NCBI GenBank assembly: GCA_014534425.1
Contig: JACVRN010000042.1
Span: forward strand, 1-34,963
Direction: 5' to 3'
Length of the DNA stretch: 34,963 nt
DNA from: Pyrinomonadaceae bacterium
Lineage (GTDB): Bacteria > Acidobacteriota > Blastocatellia > Pyrinomonadales > Pyrinomonadaceae
Shown here: in pieces, positions 1 through 7,911 of the stretch
Numbering within the stretch: the stretch's first letter is position 1
How the letters are laid out: every line of letters starts with the position of its first letter
Notes under the pieces: generated by a model
Seen by the model: the letters and a program-made list of their open reading frames with translations, nothing else
The model's database searches: none
Told to the model about the DNA's origin: nothing
Translations under genes and position numbers: made by a program

Positions 1-1613
1 CCGCCTCCCGAAAGATTGAAAGCAAAATCCAGCCGGTTTCTAATGCTGTGCTCGTTGTTACGGTTCACGTCCCCCTCTTTGCGGTTCCAGATCTCCCACT
101 CGTAATCCAATTTCCAGGTCAGCTTCGGCCGAATATCCCATTGAAAGCCTGATTCAACATTCTGGCGTCTGAAATCCCAATCGAGGTTCTCGATGGGCAA
201 GTTGTAGAAGTCCGTCACCGGCGCGCGCCACGTCGAATCGCCGAACGCGGCATACCCCGGGAAATTAAGCGTCCTTGTTTGACTGTCCAAAGACCGCGAA
301 CGGTACAGGGCTTGGAAGCGGAAGTTTTGACGGCGGTTCACCAGAGCATACTCCTGGTTGATGTCTCGCATCTTCCCGTTCAGCCTTCTCGCCGGAAGCT
401 CGTTTACGTCCGTGGGATTATTGACCGGAGAGGCCGCGTCCCAATTCCTGGGCACAATGGCTGTGTTAAGCGTCCAGGGGAGGAAAGCGTCATTCTGTGT
501 CCAGTAGGCCAGTGAGAAAAGGCCGCGCACTTGAGTTCGCCGCGTCAGATCCAGTTTGGCCCAAAACGTGATAGTGTGAGAATCGTTGTTCGGTGGCAGG
601 TCGGTCTGCCACCGAACCATACGGAATCTATTCGAGGCGCCACATGTTGGCGCAGCCGGATTTAACGGATTGGGAAGACATCCCTGCTCGTCGGTGATGC
701 GAAAAGGGTTTTCGAATATCACCGATCCGATATTGTTGCGAAAGAGCGAAAGATTATAGTCTACGCCGGCATTCCATCGTTTGCCGCTAAACTGCGCTCC
801 CACCTTGAGGTCGGTCGTCCGAGTGTCGATGGGCTCCAGAAACTCTTGTCCGATCCCTTCCCAAGCACCTCCTATATCTGTGAGGCCGAAACCCGGAACG
901 GCTCGCCGGACGAATGTACCGGCGGACATAGGGCGCGTCCCGCGATTGCGTAGCCAGCTAAACTGGAAGTACAACTCGACATTTTCCGAGGGCCGGAAAC
1001 TCTGCCTGAATAGAGCTTGATCTCGGCGGAGTCGCACCTCGGTGATGGGCGCATTCTGCAGCTCTTGGCGAATGAGATTAGACACTACGGAGTTCGGCGG
1101 GATGCGAGCTTCCGGGGTTGTGAGGGCCTGCAGGCGCGCTCGCAGGTTAAAGTCGACCTGATAGAGCCCGGGCGCAGTTCTCTGAAGGAAGGATTGCCCG
1201 CGTCCGAAGGAATGAGGTATCTCGTCCCAGATAAATTGTGTTCGAAATATTCCAACCCTCCCTGCGTCCAGAATGTAACGCTGGTCACGTTCGCGCAGCT
1301 CAAATCCTCTCACTCTGAGAAAGTAGGGAGAATCGGCAGAATTGAAATCCAGCCTCAATTTCTGGATAAAGAACCCTTTAGGAACATCTCGCACTTCCTG
1401 AAACTTGGCTGGATGGTCGCCCTGCGTATCCCGAGTCTGTCCGCCGATTTCGACGGTTCCCTGAAGCTTGGATGGTGTTTGTGTAGTGTCGGGAGGTGTA
1501 TCCGGCGTCTGGCCCCAGGTGCGAGGCGTGTACAGGAGCGCCGAGATGACACAAGCGATGAGAACAAACTCGACGCGAAGAAGCGGTTTGAATCTGTCTG
1601 GTTGGATTCTCAT
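1..1613 (-). CDS. mtrB: MtrB/PioB-family outer-membrane beta-barrel protein, 3' partial
   Basis: My own reverse-strand translation gives an uninterrupted frame of 537 codons from an ATG at 1613 to the window edge, with no stop. The start follows an AGGAGG ribosome site that overlaps the stop of the upstream decaheme gene, so the two are translationally linked. Residues 1-34 look like a signal peptide ending near TWGQ. The rest is rich in alternating aromatic and polar residues with many short strands, for example the segment ending WKLDYEWEIWNR, as in MtrB/PioB barrels. In that family the barrel sheathes an MtrA-type decaheme cytochrome and carries electrons through the outer membrane. The adjacent decaheme gene is the main support for the name. 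The C-terminus is outside the window, so full length and the terminal aromatic residue cannot be checked. The symbol is a family-level assignment. Confidence 0.85.
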   Translation of the reverse strand, partial: MRIQPDRFKPLLRVEFVLIACVISALLYTPRTWGQTPDTPPDTTQTPSKLQGTVEIGGQTRDTQGDHPAKFQEVRDVPKGFFIQKLRLDFNSADSPYFLRVRGFELRERDQRYILDAGRVGIFRTQFIWDEIPHSFGRGQSFLQRTAPGLYQVDFNLRARLQALTTPEARIPPNSVVSNLIRQELQNAPITEVRLRRDQALFRQSFRPSENVELYFQFSWLRNRGTRPMSAGTFVRRAVPGFGLTDIGGAWEGIGQEFLEPIDTRTTDLKVGAQFSGKRWNAGVDYNLSLFRNNIGSVIFENPFRITDEQGCLPNPLNPAAPTCGASNRFRMVRWQTDLPPNNDSHTITFWAKLDLTRRTQVRGLFSLAYWTQNDAFLPWTLNTAIVPRNWDAASPVNNPTDVNELPARRLNGKMRDINQEYALVNRRQNFRFQALYRSRSLDSQTRTLNFPGYAAFGDSTWRAPVTDFYNLPIENLDWDFRRQNVESGFQWDIRPKLTWKLDYEWEIWNRKEGDVNRNNEHSIRNRLDFAFNLSGG

Positions 1614-1622
1614 CTGCGCCTC

Positions 1623-2666
1623 CTAGCGTGTAAAGGTTCTACCCCCAGGGTGATTCGAGCCATGGACTTGGGAGTGGCAATTGATACAGCCGCGATTTAT
1701 AGACCAGATGTCCAGTGGCCTTCCGGCGGTCGTCGAATGGCGCGGCAGCATATGAATATGGCACTGCTGGCACAACATATGAACGCGAGCAGTCAGGAGC
1801 TTGGTATTGTTCGACCCATGCGGTGAGTGACAGACCATGCAATTCTCGCGGGCAGGCGGATGCTCCCAGAGAAACGGGCCCCGTTTTTCGGCATGGCAGC
1901 TATAACAGAGACTATTGACGGAAGGACTCACGAGCATCTTGTCCCCCTCCCCGCCATGAGGATTGTGGCAGGAGGCGCAGCCGACCTTCTGGTTGCGAAG
2001 CTCGGTGCGGAACAGATGGGTGGAGCGCTGTAGAAAATTCTTCCGTATATCAGAGTGGCAGCGCAGACATGTCTCCTCCACGGTGCTGTTGACCAACATC
2101 TTTTCGGGCAGCCGAGCGCTGATAGTCTGCGCGACCTCGGCATCGGCCCGGCCCGCGAAGGCGGCTGACATATTCTTGAGCAAGCCGGGGTGGTGATTAG
2201 TGTGACACGACAGGCAACTCATATCTTTACGGTCGTGCTCACCGCCCTGCCAGTTAAGAACATGCCGATCTCTGGAATGGCAATCAAGGCACGTTTGGTT
2301 AATACGGGCCGCCGTCCATTTGGCCGGATTCTCTATGGTGTTGGGTTTTCCCTGACTGGCAATGTGATTTGCCGCGTCCCCGTGGCAGGTCTCACAGGAC
2401 ATGGTGCGCGAATCTTTTAGAAATTTGCCGCTCTTGCCGTGAGCGTTCAAGGCGAAGGACTCTACCACAAGCCCGTGGCAGTCCCGGCATTCCTCTCCTA
2501 TCGTGGCCTGCTGCGCGGGTGGCGCGGCGGCAGGTTCGGCCAGCGCGGGCGGCACAGTGCGCCGGGCAAAGATGAGGAAAAAGCCGACAAAGGCTAGAAC
2601 CAGCAGTAGCGGGACAGCCCTTATAGCGATTGACAGATGGCCTGTTCTGTCACGGTGCTCAGGCAT
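1623..2666 (-). CDS. mtrA: MtrA/PioA/DmsE-family decaheme c-type cytochrome
   Basis: The 347-residue protein has an N-terminal hydrophobic segment (about residues 13-34) for export and exactly ten CXXCH motifs: CRDCH, CETCH, CLDCH, CLSCH, CLRCH, CASCH, CYSCH, CMVCH, CQQCH and CINCH. The count, the length (about 330 residues is usual) and the ending CHSQVHGSNHPGG match the MtrA/DmsE family. These proteins form a haem wire inside an MtrB barrel that moves electrons across the outer membrane. A GAGGT site lies 8 bases before the ATG. The barrel gene follows after 9 bases, giving the usual porin-cytochrome pair. No extracellular MtrC/OmcA-type partner is visible in the window; it may lie beyond the left edge or be replaced by one of the plus-strand cytochromes. 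Electron direction (respiration onto minerals or oxidation of Fe(II)) is not decided by the sequence. Confidence 0.93.
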   Translation of the reverse strand: MPEHRDRTGHLSIAIRAVPLLLVLAFVGFFLIFARRTVPPALAEPAAAPPAQQATIGEECRDCHGLVVESFALNAHGKSGKFLKDSRTMSCETCHGDAANHIASQGKPNTIENPAKWTAARINQTCLDCHSRDRHVLNWQGGEHDRKDMSCLSCHTNHHPGLLKNMSAAFAGRADAEVAQTISARLPEKMLVNSTVEETCLRCHSDIRKNFLQRSTHLFRTELRNQKVGCASCHNPHGGEGDKMLVSPSVNSLCYSCHAEKRGPFLWEHPPARENCMVCHSPHGSNNTKLLTARVHMLCQQCHIHMLPRHSTTAGRPLDIWSINRGCINCHSQVHGSNHPGGRTFTR

Positions 2667-3255
2667 GGGGAGCTACCTCAAGTTTTAGATACTTCTGATG
2701 CTAGTTAAAAGATGCGAGGGTTTCTATGCCTACAGGCTTGCCTTCTTGCCCTTGATGCTCGAAGTCGAAACGCCCGCCGTATATTTCAAGGCGGAAATTT
2801 TGGGATCCTATCCGCTCAGTTCTCGCGGATAACATGAGATAGATAAGGCTAAGTAGGGAACTTGATAATGATTGCTCAATAACTTAACCTGATGATAGGC
2901 TCTATATAATTGAATTGCTCAATTATTGCAAGGAAAAATTTCCTTCTTTTTGGAGAAGTTTCCAGCGAGCGCTGCATGAGCCTCAGAATAATTCACTTTA
3001 TTCGCCGCCTCCACCTGACTTCATATCCAGAACAGAAAAGCTTGAAAGAATTGGCTGGGCTTGATAGGGTATCGCCAATTCTTGGACACACATAAGTCCA
3101 CTGATATAGCAGAGCCGGATTGTTGCTGAGGCTGCGTAAAGCGTTGTTATATCCCTCAGTGGCGCAGACAATGGTTAAGATGGCGCGTGCGATGAAGCAG
3201 CGCGATTCTTAATGGCAGCGTAGTCGCCCGTCATCAACAGCGAAAGGCGGATAAA
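2667..3255. other. Divergent intergenic region between two cytochrome operons
   Basis: This 589-base stretch separates the minus-strand mtrAB-like genes from the plus-strand cytochrome genes. It is clearly more AT-rich than the flanking genes and holds no convincing protein. A short plus-strand frame at 2910-3095 lacks a ribosome site and family features. It most likely carries both divergent promoters and regulatory sites; the repeated ATTGCTCAAT palindromes are listed separately. Confidence 0.7.
2871..2923. promoter_or_regulatory. Twin palindromic operator candidates around a -10-like box
   Basis: The palindrome ATTGCTCAAT (half-sites ATTG and CAAT, two-base spacer) occurs at 2871-2880 and again at 2914-2923, 43 bases apart, close to four helical turns. 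Between them TATAAT at 2905-2910 looks like a -10 box; a weak TTAACC at 2884-2889 could be its -35 with a short 15-base spacer. Two phased copies in the shared upstream region suggest a dimeric regulator binding site, but no regulator gene is nearby and the start of transcription is unknown. Confidence 0.4.
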
Positions 3256-4473
3256 GTGGGGCAGAGGGAACCGTCCAACCCCAAAATCAGCCGACTCGCG
3301 GTCGCCCTGGTCATTTTAGCTGCGATAGCGGCGTTGCTCTTCATCCAACAGCGAGTCTCTTCAACCATTGTGGCTGAGCCGCAAGGGCGCAGAGCGCGAG
3401 ATAGGCGTCGTCCGTCCAAGAGGCCACCACCAGTCAGGCCCAGCCGCGATTACTCAAATTTCAAACACGCAGATCATCAAATGGGTTTGAAGTGTTCGAA
3501 CTGTCACACCATACCTTCGGACAAAGAGTTTGACAGAATAACTGCCGCCACCCGTCCAAGCAGTCTGCTCAGTTACCCATACCATGATTCTTGCTTGCGT
3601 TGTCACCAGCAGCAGTTTTACCGTGGCGCTCTTCCGACGATTTGCACGGTCTGCCATACACGAGTTTCGCCACGCCTGACAGCACGCGATGTTTACACGC
3701 AGTTTCCTAATCCCAAACGCGGCGACCGTATGGCGGCGGAATTCCCCGGCTACTTCCCCCATGAACTACATAAAGACCTGAAGCAATGTGATGCCTGTCA
3801 TAAAGCTGATGAGCGCGGGCCCATCACGCTGCCGTTGAAGACTATCCAGAGCGAGGAGACATTCAAAATAATAGAGAAGGGAGCCTTTAAGACAGTTCCG
3901 GGCGAGCGGGGAGCCAAAGCCCACGCCTCCTGTTTCGACTGTCACTGGCAAGATAATAAACCTACTAAAGACGATTGCAACGGCTGTCACCTCTCGCCCT
4001 CTGACTATCAGGTGGGAAAAAACCCTGTCACCGGAAGCACACTGCAAATCATCCACCCTCGTCCGCTCTCGCCCAGTGCCGTGAAGTGGTTTAGTAACTG
4101 GCCTGCGGATTTGCCCAAGCGCTTTTCTCTTAAATTCAAGCACGAGAGCGGCGATAAGAGCATCGGGCACTTGAGCAAAGATTGTATTGTTTGCCACGTC
4201 AATGTCTCGCAGATGACGACGCTCAATATCCCCAAGGCAGATGTCGAAATCGCCTCGTGCGCGCAATGCCATGCCACAGACTTTCCCATTCCGGCAGGCG
4301 AGGATAAGTCCTTCACCATCTCAGATGAGATGACGCAGAGAGCGACTCTGGGCCAGAGCTATGTGTGCGTCGCCTGTCACACGACCCCTATCGGTCGGGA
4401 GCCGCCGCCCGCTAGCCACTACGCAGCGATCAAGCAACCAAGCCCGCAGCCAGGGCAGGCAGGGAAAGAGTAA
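3256..4473 (+). CDS. Nonaheme c-type cytochrome, cytochrome c3/c7-like
   Basis: The 405-residue protein starts at GTG 3256 behind a purine-rich AAAGGCGG site. One hydrophobic segment (residues 13-31) acts as signal or membrane anchor, followed by a basic Pro/Arg-rich linker (about 43-63). Nine CXXCH motifs follow: CSNCH, CLRCH, CTVCH, CDACH, CFDCH, CNGCH, CIVCH, CAQCH and CVACH. Phe-x-His-x-x-His patterns ahead of several sites (FKHADH, FPHELH) supply likely distal ligands, as in c3/c7 cytochromes. It shares a DYSxF-H...CxxCH opening with the next gene and a CHWQD motif with the gene at 5584, so the three are probably paralogues. It is the first gene of the plus-strand cytochrome set, four bases before the next start. 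The likely role is periplasmic electron relay; the partner is not known. Confidence 0.88.
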   Translation: MGQREPSNPKISRLAVALVILAAIAALLFIQQRVSSTIVAEPQGRRARDRRRPSKRPPPVRPSRDYSNFKHADHQMGLKCSNCHTIPSDKEFDRITAATRPSSLLSYPYHDSCLRCHQQQFYRGALPTICTVCHTRVSPRLTARDVYTQFPNPKRGDRMAAEFPGYFPHELHKDLKQCDACHKADERGPITLPLKTIQSEETFKIIEKGAFKTVPGERGAKAHASCFDCHWQDNKPTKDDCNGCHLSPSDYQVGKNPVTGSTLQIIHPRPLSPSAVKWFSNWPADLPKRFSLKFKHESGDKSIGHLSKDCIVCHVNVSQMTTLNIPKADVEIASCAQCHATDFPIPAGEDKSFTISDEMTQRATLGQSYVCVACHTTPIGREPPPASHYAAIKQPSPQPGQAGKE

Positions 4474-4477
4474 GGAC

Positions 4478-5419
4478 GTGCCGGACTCGAAGGCGACAAC
4501 TGTGTCAGACACCAACCGATGCCCGCGCGGGCTGAAGCGACGCTTGACTCTGCTCGCCGCGCCGCTTCTGGCCCTGCTCTGCTTGCCGATAATCGTAGTC
4601 GTGAGCCGCCGCGCGTCGGCACTGGGCACTCCGCCGGAGCCTACGGCAGCGCGGCGTGCCGGTTCGGTACAGGATTATTCAAGATTCTCGCACACTAGTC
4701 CGGGCGAGCATGCGGCATTGACCGATAACTGCTCATCGTGCCATCGGCGAAGCGACGGTTCGCTGGAGCCAAGATTCCCTGTCCACAAAGATTGCACGGG
4801 TTGTCACCTGACCCAATTCACCGCCGCTATATCTTCTTCGGAAAATCCAATATGCACCATCTGTCACGCGAGTAATGGTTTAGACTCGTCAAATCCCCCG
4901 CTTAAAAAGTTTCCGGGGCTGCGTAGTTTTAATGCGCAGTTTGACCACGCGCAGCATTTGCAGGGCAAGGCGTCCGCTCGCCCCGCAGAGGGTTGCGCGG
5001 CCTGCCATGCTCCGGCACAACGCGGTGTTGCTAAGACCATCCCCGCGCGCTTAAATGCTCACCAGAACTGTTACCAGTGCCATTCTCCCGGAGGGCAAGC
5101 GGGCGAGCTTTCTTCATGTGGCTCCTGCCATAAGCTCGGCGCATACGCGCCGACTTCTACGGCATCTCGCGCCTACCGCATGAGTTTCAGCCACTCGACG
5201 CACGGCCTGGGTCAGCGCTTGAATTGCGCCGATTGCCACAGCGTGATGGGAAGGGGGTTGCCGCAGAGAAGGCAGGTGAGATCAATATCACCGGCCCAAC
5301 ATTTCGCCCCCCGCGCGCAAAGCTGCATGGCCTGTCACAACGGCAAGCGTGCTTTCGGCGACACTAACTTTAATGATTGCAAGCGCTGCCATAAGGGGCA
5401 GACATTCAGGATGGGATAA
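4478..5419 (+). CDS. Nonaheme c-type cytochrome, second paralogue
   Basis: The frame is open upstream to an ATG at 4361, but that start lies within the last haem site of the previous gene. I prefer GTG 4478, four bases after the upstream stop and behind AAGGA, giving 313 residues. From there an Arg-rich stretch and a hydrophobic segment (about residues 23-43) form a signal or anchor. Nine CXXCH sites follow: CSSCH, CTGCH, CTICH, CAACH, CYQCH, CGSCH, CADCH, CMACH and CKRCH. The DYSRFSH opening repeats the layout of the upstream protein. Tight spacing implies co-translation and perhaps a fixed ratio of the two nonahemes. The substrate or partner cannot be told from the sequence. It is not an MtrC-type decaheme: it lacks the tenth site and the length. 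Confidence 0.87.
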   Translation: MPDSKATTVSDTNRCPRGLKRRLTLLAAPLLALLCLPIIVVVSRRASALGTPPEPTAARRAGSVQDYSRFSHTSPGEHAALTDNCSSCHRRSDGSLEPRFPVHKDCTGCHLTQFTAAISSSENPICTICHASNGLDSSNPPLKKFPGLRSFNAQFDHAQHLQGKASARPAEGCAACHAPAQRGVAKTIPARLNAHQNCYQCHSPGGQAGELSSCGSCHKLGAYAPTSTASRAYRMSFSHSTHGLGQRLNCADCHSVMGRGLPQRRQVRSISPAQHFAPRAQSCMACHNGKRAFGDTNFNDCKRCHKGQTFRMG

Positions 5420-5583
5420 AGGAAAAAGTTTGACAGAGGCCGCCCGGCCTGAATATATTCTCAGCAAAAGTTATGGGTCTCTACCCGCAACGCTTCCGGT
5501 CTCGTGCTTCGGGTAGCCTGTAGACTCTCCGCTCATTACTATGGAGATCGCATCTCGCCGGTCTAATCTTGAGGGCGATTAAG

Positions 5584-6264
5584 ATGAAATTAAAAATACT
5601 CATTATTCTGATCGTCACATTGGGCTACATGATGGTGACGATTGTCAATAAGGCGGCATCCTCGCCCGTCCCGTACAACACGCCGACCTATACGGGAGCG
5701 CCCATTGACGGACAGAATCCGCCGCACGCCGTTGACATTGATGGGAAGCCGATACCTGAATCCAGCGCCGAACAGCCGTCGAAGCCCATCATCTTTGCCA
5801 AAGACAGCCCTAATAAGAGCTACGGCGAGTTTAAGCGCACAGCCGCCTTTGACCATAACAAACACACTACGAGCTTGACGCATAGCATTGACGGCAAGAC
5901 CCTCACGGCCTGCGTCGAATGTCATCACACGGAGCAACCTTCAGCCCCGAAGGGACAGGAATATCTCAAGCGGTTCGAGAGGAAAGAGGTGCTCACGGCC
6001 CAGCAACTGGAGACTTCAAAGGAGCCTGTGAAATCCTGCCGTGTCTGCCACTGGCAGGATTCGACACCTAAAACGGCAGAGTTCCCGCCGCCGATGGACA
6101 TCACCTATCCGAAAGAGACTGGCAAGGCTGTATTAAAGGGGCCATTGACCAACATGATTGCTTACCACACCAACTGTTTAGAATGTCATAGGGTGGCGAA
6201 AAAGAGGGACCCGAAGTTGAAGCCTCCGACAGTGTGCGGCGACTGTCACGTAAAGAAGACTTAG
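5584..6264 (+). CDS. Tetraheme c-type cytochrome, class III-like
   Basis: I choose ATG 5584 rather than the in-frame TTG at 5569, because GAGGG sits about 8 bases before it; this gives 226 residues. A short basic start plus a hydrophobic helix (residues 3-25) looks like an uncleaved signal anchor. Four CXXCH sites are present: CVECH, CRVCH, CLECH and CGDCH, with FDHNKH ahead of the first as a likely distal ligand. The four-haem count and spacing fit the cytochrome c3/c7 group. CRVCHWQD repeats a motif seen in the 3256-4473 protein (CFDCHWQD), which points to common ancestry. It is separated from the nonaheme pair by 164 bases, so it may have its own promoter. It is a plausible inner-membrane-anchored carrier. 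Confidence 0.85.
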   Translation: MKLKILIILIVTLGYMMVTIVNKAASSPVPYNTPTYTGAPIDGQNPPHAVDIDGKPIPESSAEQPSKPIIFAKDSPNKSYGEFKRTAAFDHNKHTTSLTHSIDGKTLTACVECHHTEQPSAPKGQEYLKRFERKEVLTAQQLETSKEPVKSCRVCHWQDSTPKTAEFPPPMDITYPKETGKAVLKGPLTNMIAYHTNCLECHRVAKKRDPKLKPPTVCGDCHVKKT

Positions 6265-6305
6265 AGAGTTTACTCGCCCCGAAGGACTCATTCAATCGCG
6301 GTGCC

Positions 6306-6321
6306 GCTCGGGCCGCCGAGC
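6306..6321. terminator. Short GC-rich hairpin between convergent genes
   Basis: GCTCGG, loop GCCG, CCGAGC form a six-base-pair stem between the convergent tetraheme gene and kinase gene. There is no T tract, so it is at best a weak or factor-assisted terminator. Confidence 0.25.
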
Positions 6322-6398
6322 ATTGATAACCCATTTCCCACTACAGCGAAGGTCTGATGATTGAGAACACCTTCAGAACTTTGCTGTAAGAGTTCGCC

Positions 6399-7865
6399 TC
6401 ACTTTATGCGATGGTAAAGGCGTTTGAACCCGGTGTCGGCAGGTATTCCGTTATCCACGATAGTTAATTCAAAGCTGTTGCTGTTGATAAATTTGATTGA
6501 GCTTTTAGCCGTTGATCTATTAGACGCTCTCTCATATAACATCCCACCAGAATATTCCCACATGCCGTAGAAGGTTTCTGTCTCTCCCTGCGAATATCTA
6601 AAGAGCATTGTTTCAGTGCCGTCAGCATTGAAGGTGAGAGTTATCTCGGCATGAGTATCCTTTTCATAAACATTGGTTCGCCAAGTACCGACCATCTGCC
6701 AGGACGGAGATTTATCCCCCGAAGCCTGCGGACTTGCAGCAGCAATCTTAGTATTAGAATTTGTGACCTCCTTTGCCACGTCCTCCTGTCTATTGCGGGT
6801 GCTATAAAAGTAGAGGCCGCCGATTGACAAAAGTGAAATCAGCAAGGCCGCGATGAGAGCCAAGCCTAACCAGACTTTACTGATCCTCGGCCTAGTTTCA
6901 GCGCGGAGCAAACCACGGGCAACAGGGGCGACCCGATCAAGTGATTGTTCACGAGTTGAGATTGTCGGAGAGGGAAGCGTTGGCTGAGGTGCGCTAGATG
7001 AAGGCTGAAAACTGACTGTCGGGGCGCGGCTGGTATCTGTTTCTTTACTACCCGAAGAAATGTGCGAGGAAGTAGCTTCGTGCAACGCGCTCTGCATCTC
7101 AAAGGCAGATTGATAGCGTTGCGCCGGGTCTTTTTGGAGCGCCCTGCCTACAACTTCCTGGATTGGAACCGGGACGGATGCGGGCATCGGCTCAGGTTCT
7201 CGCGTAAAGATTGCCCCCAGCAATGCAGCCATGTCCGTGGGCGCGAAGGCCAGGTGTCCCGCTAACAGTTGATAAAGGATAACGCCCACGCTCCAAATAT
7301 CAGTTTGCTTTGACCTCTTCCCGTCAAACGCTTCCGGCGCCATGTAGGCGGGCGTACCCGAAGCCGCACTGACCAGATTGGTTGATTTCAGAACTCTAGC
7401 GATGCCGAAGTCCGCAAGACGCGGAGTTTTCCCTAGAAGAAGAATGTTATCCGGCTTGAGGTCTCTATGAATAATATTTCGCTCGTGCAGGTGTTCGAGT
7501 CCGGCTAGAATCCCGAGCGTCATCTCAACGGCTGCCTCGACCGACGGGGCACGCCCCCCGTGCCGCTCCATCCACTTTGTTAATGAGCCGTCGGGCGCGT
7601 ATTCGCTGACGATGACGATTTGCCCGTCGTACTCGTCAGCTTCGATGATAGGAAGAACATTAGGATGGCCGCTCGCCTGTTCCCATAATTTCGCCTCCTG
7701 CTTGATGGCTTCTAAATCAACATCTTCATCTCTGGGCAGTTTGAGAGCAAACTTAGTAGACGTGAAACGGGTGCGCTTTTCCGCCAGCCACACGACGCCG
7801 AAGGCACCACGACCCAGTTTACTGACGAGAGTGTAGGGGCCGATTTGTACGTTCGTATGAGCCAT
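6399..7865 (-). CDS. Transmembrane Ser/Thr protein kinase (Hanks type)
   Basis: The 488-residue protein begins with a complete kinase domain (about 11-262): glycine loop GRGAFG (18-23), Lys42, Glu57, catalytic loop HRDLKPDN (133-140), DFG (152-154) and GTPAYMAPE (170-178). All catalytic residues are present, so it should be active. A Ser/Thr/Pro-rich linker (about 265-325) is followed by one membrane helix (331-355). The outer domain (about 390-488) is beta-rich, reads like a lipocalin-type unit (WQMVGTWRTN... GMWEYSGG) and has no PASTA repeats. It is the last gene of the run that starts at 14670, 46 bases after the FAD enzyme. That run also encodes an FHA-domain cytochrome, and FHA domains bind phosphothreonine, so the kinase may tune this electron-transfer system. 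The link is inference. Confidence 0.92.
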   Translation of the reverse strand: MAHTNVQIGPYTLVSKLGRGAFGVVWLAEKRTRFTSTKFALKLPRDEDVDLEAIKQEAKLWEQASGHPNVLPIIEADEYDGQIVIVSEYAPDGSLTKWMERHGGRAPSVEAAVEMTLGILAGLEHLHERNIIHRDLKPDNILLLGKTPRLADFGIARVLKSTNLVSAASGTPAYMAPEAFDGKRSKQTDIWSVGVILYQLLAGHLAFAPTDMAALLGAIFTREPEPMPASVPVPIQEVVGRALQKDPAQRYQSAFEMQSALHEATSSHISSGSKETDTSRAPTVSFQPSSSAPQPTLPSPTISTREQSLDRVAPVARGLLRAETRPRISKVWLGLALIAALLISLLSIGGLYFYSTRNRQEDVAKEVTNSNTKIAAASPQASGDKSPSWQMVGTWRTNVYEKDTHAEITLTFNADGTETMLFRYSQGETETFYGMWEYSGGMLYERASNRSTAKSSIKFINSNSFELTIVDNGIPADTGFKRLYHRIK

Positions 7866-7911
7866 GACAGGAAGTATTATCTTGTTATAACAGCCCCCAA
7901 TGCTGAAATAT

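Noticed and set aside
1017..1826. 269-codon plus-strand frame
   Set aside because: It runs antisense across the MtrB-like and decaheme genes, which have clear family features on the other strand.
2910..3095. Short plus-strand frame in the divergent region
   Set aside because: No ribosome site, no recognisable features, and it overlaps the probable control region.
3766..4272. 168-codon minus-strand frame inside the nonaheme gene
   Set aside because: Antisense shadow of a gene with nine CXXCH sites.
5430..5460. Hairpin-like AGGCC-GCCC-GGCCT followed by GAATATATTC
   Set aside because: Only a five-base-pair stem with no T tract; too weak to call a terminator.
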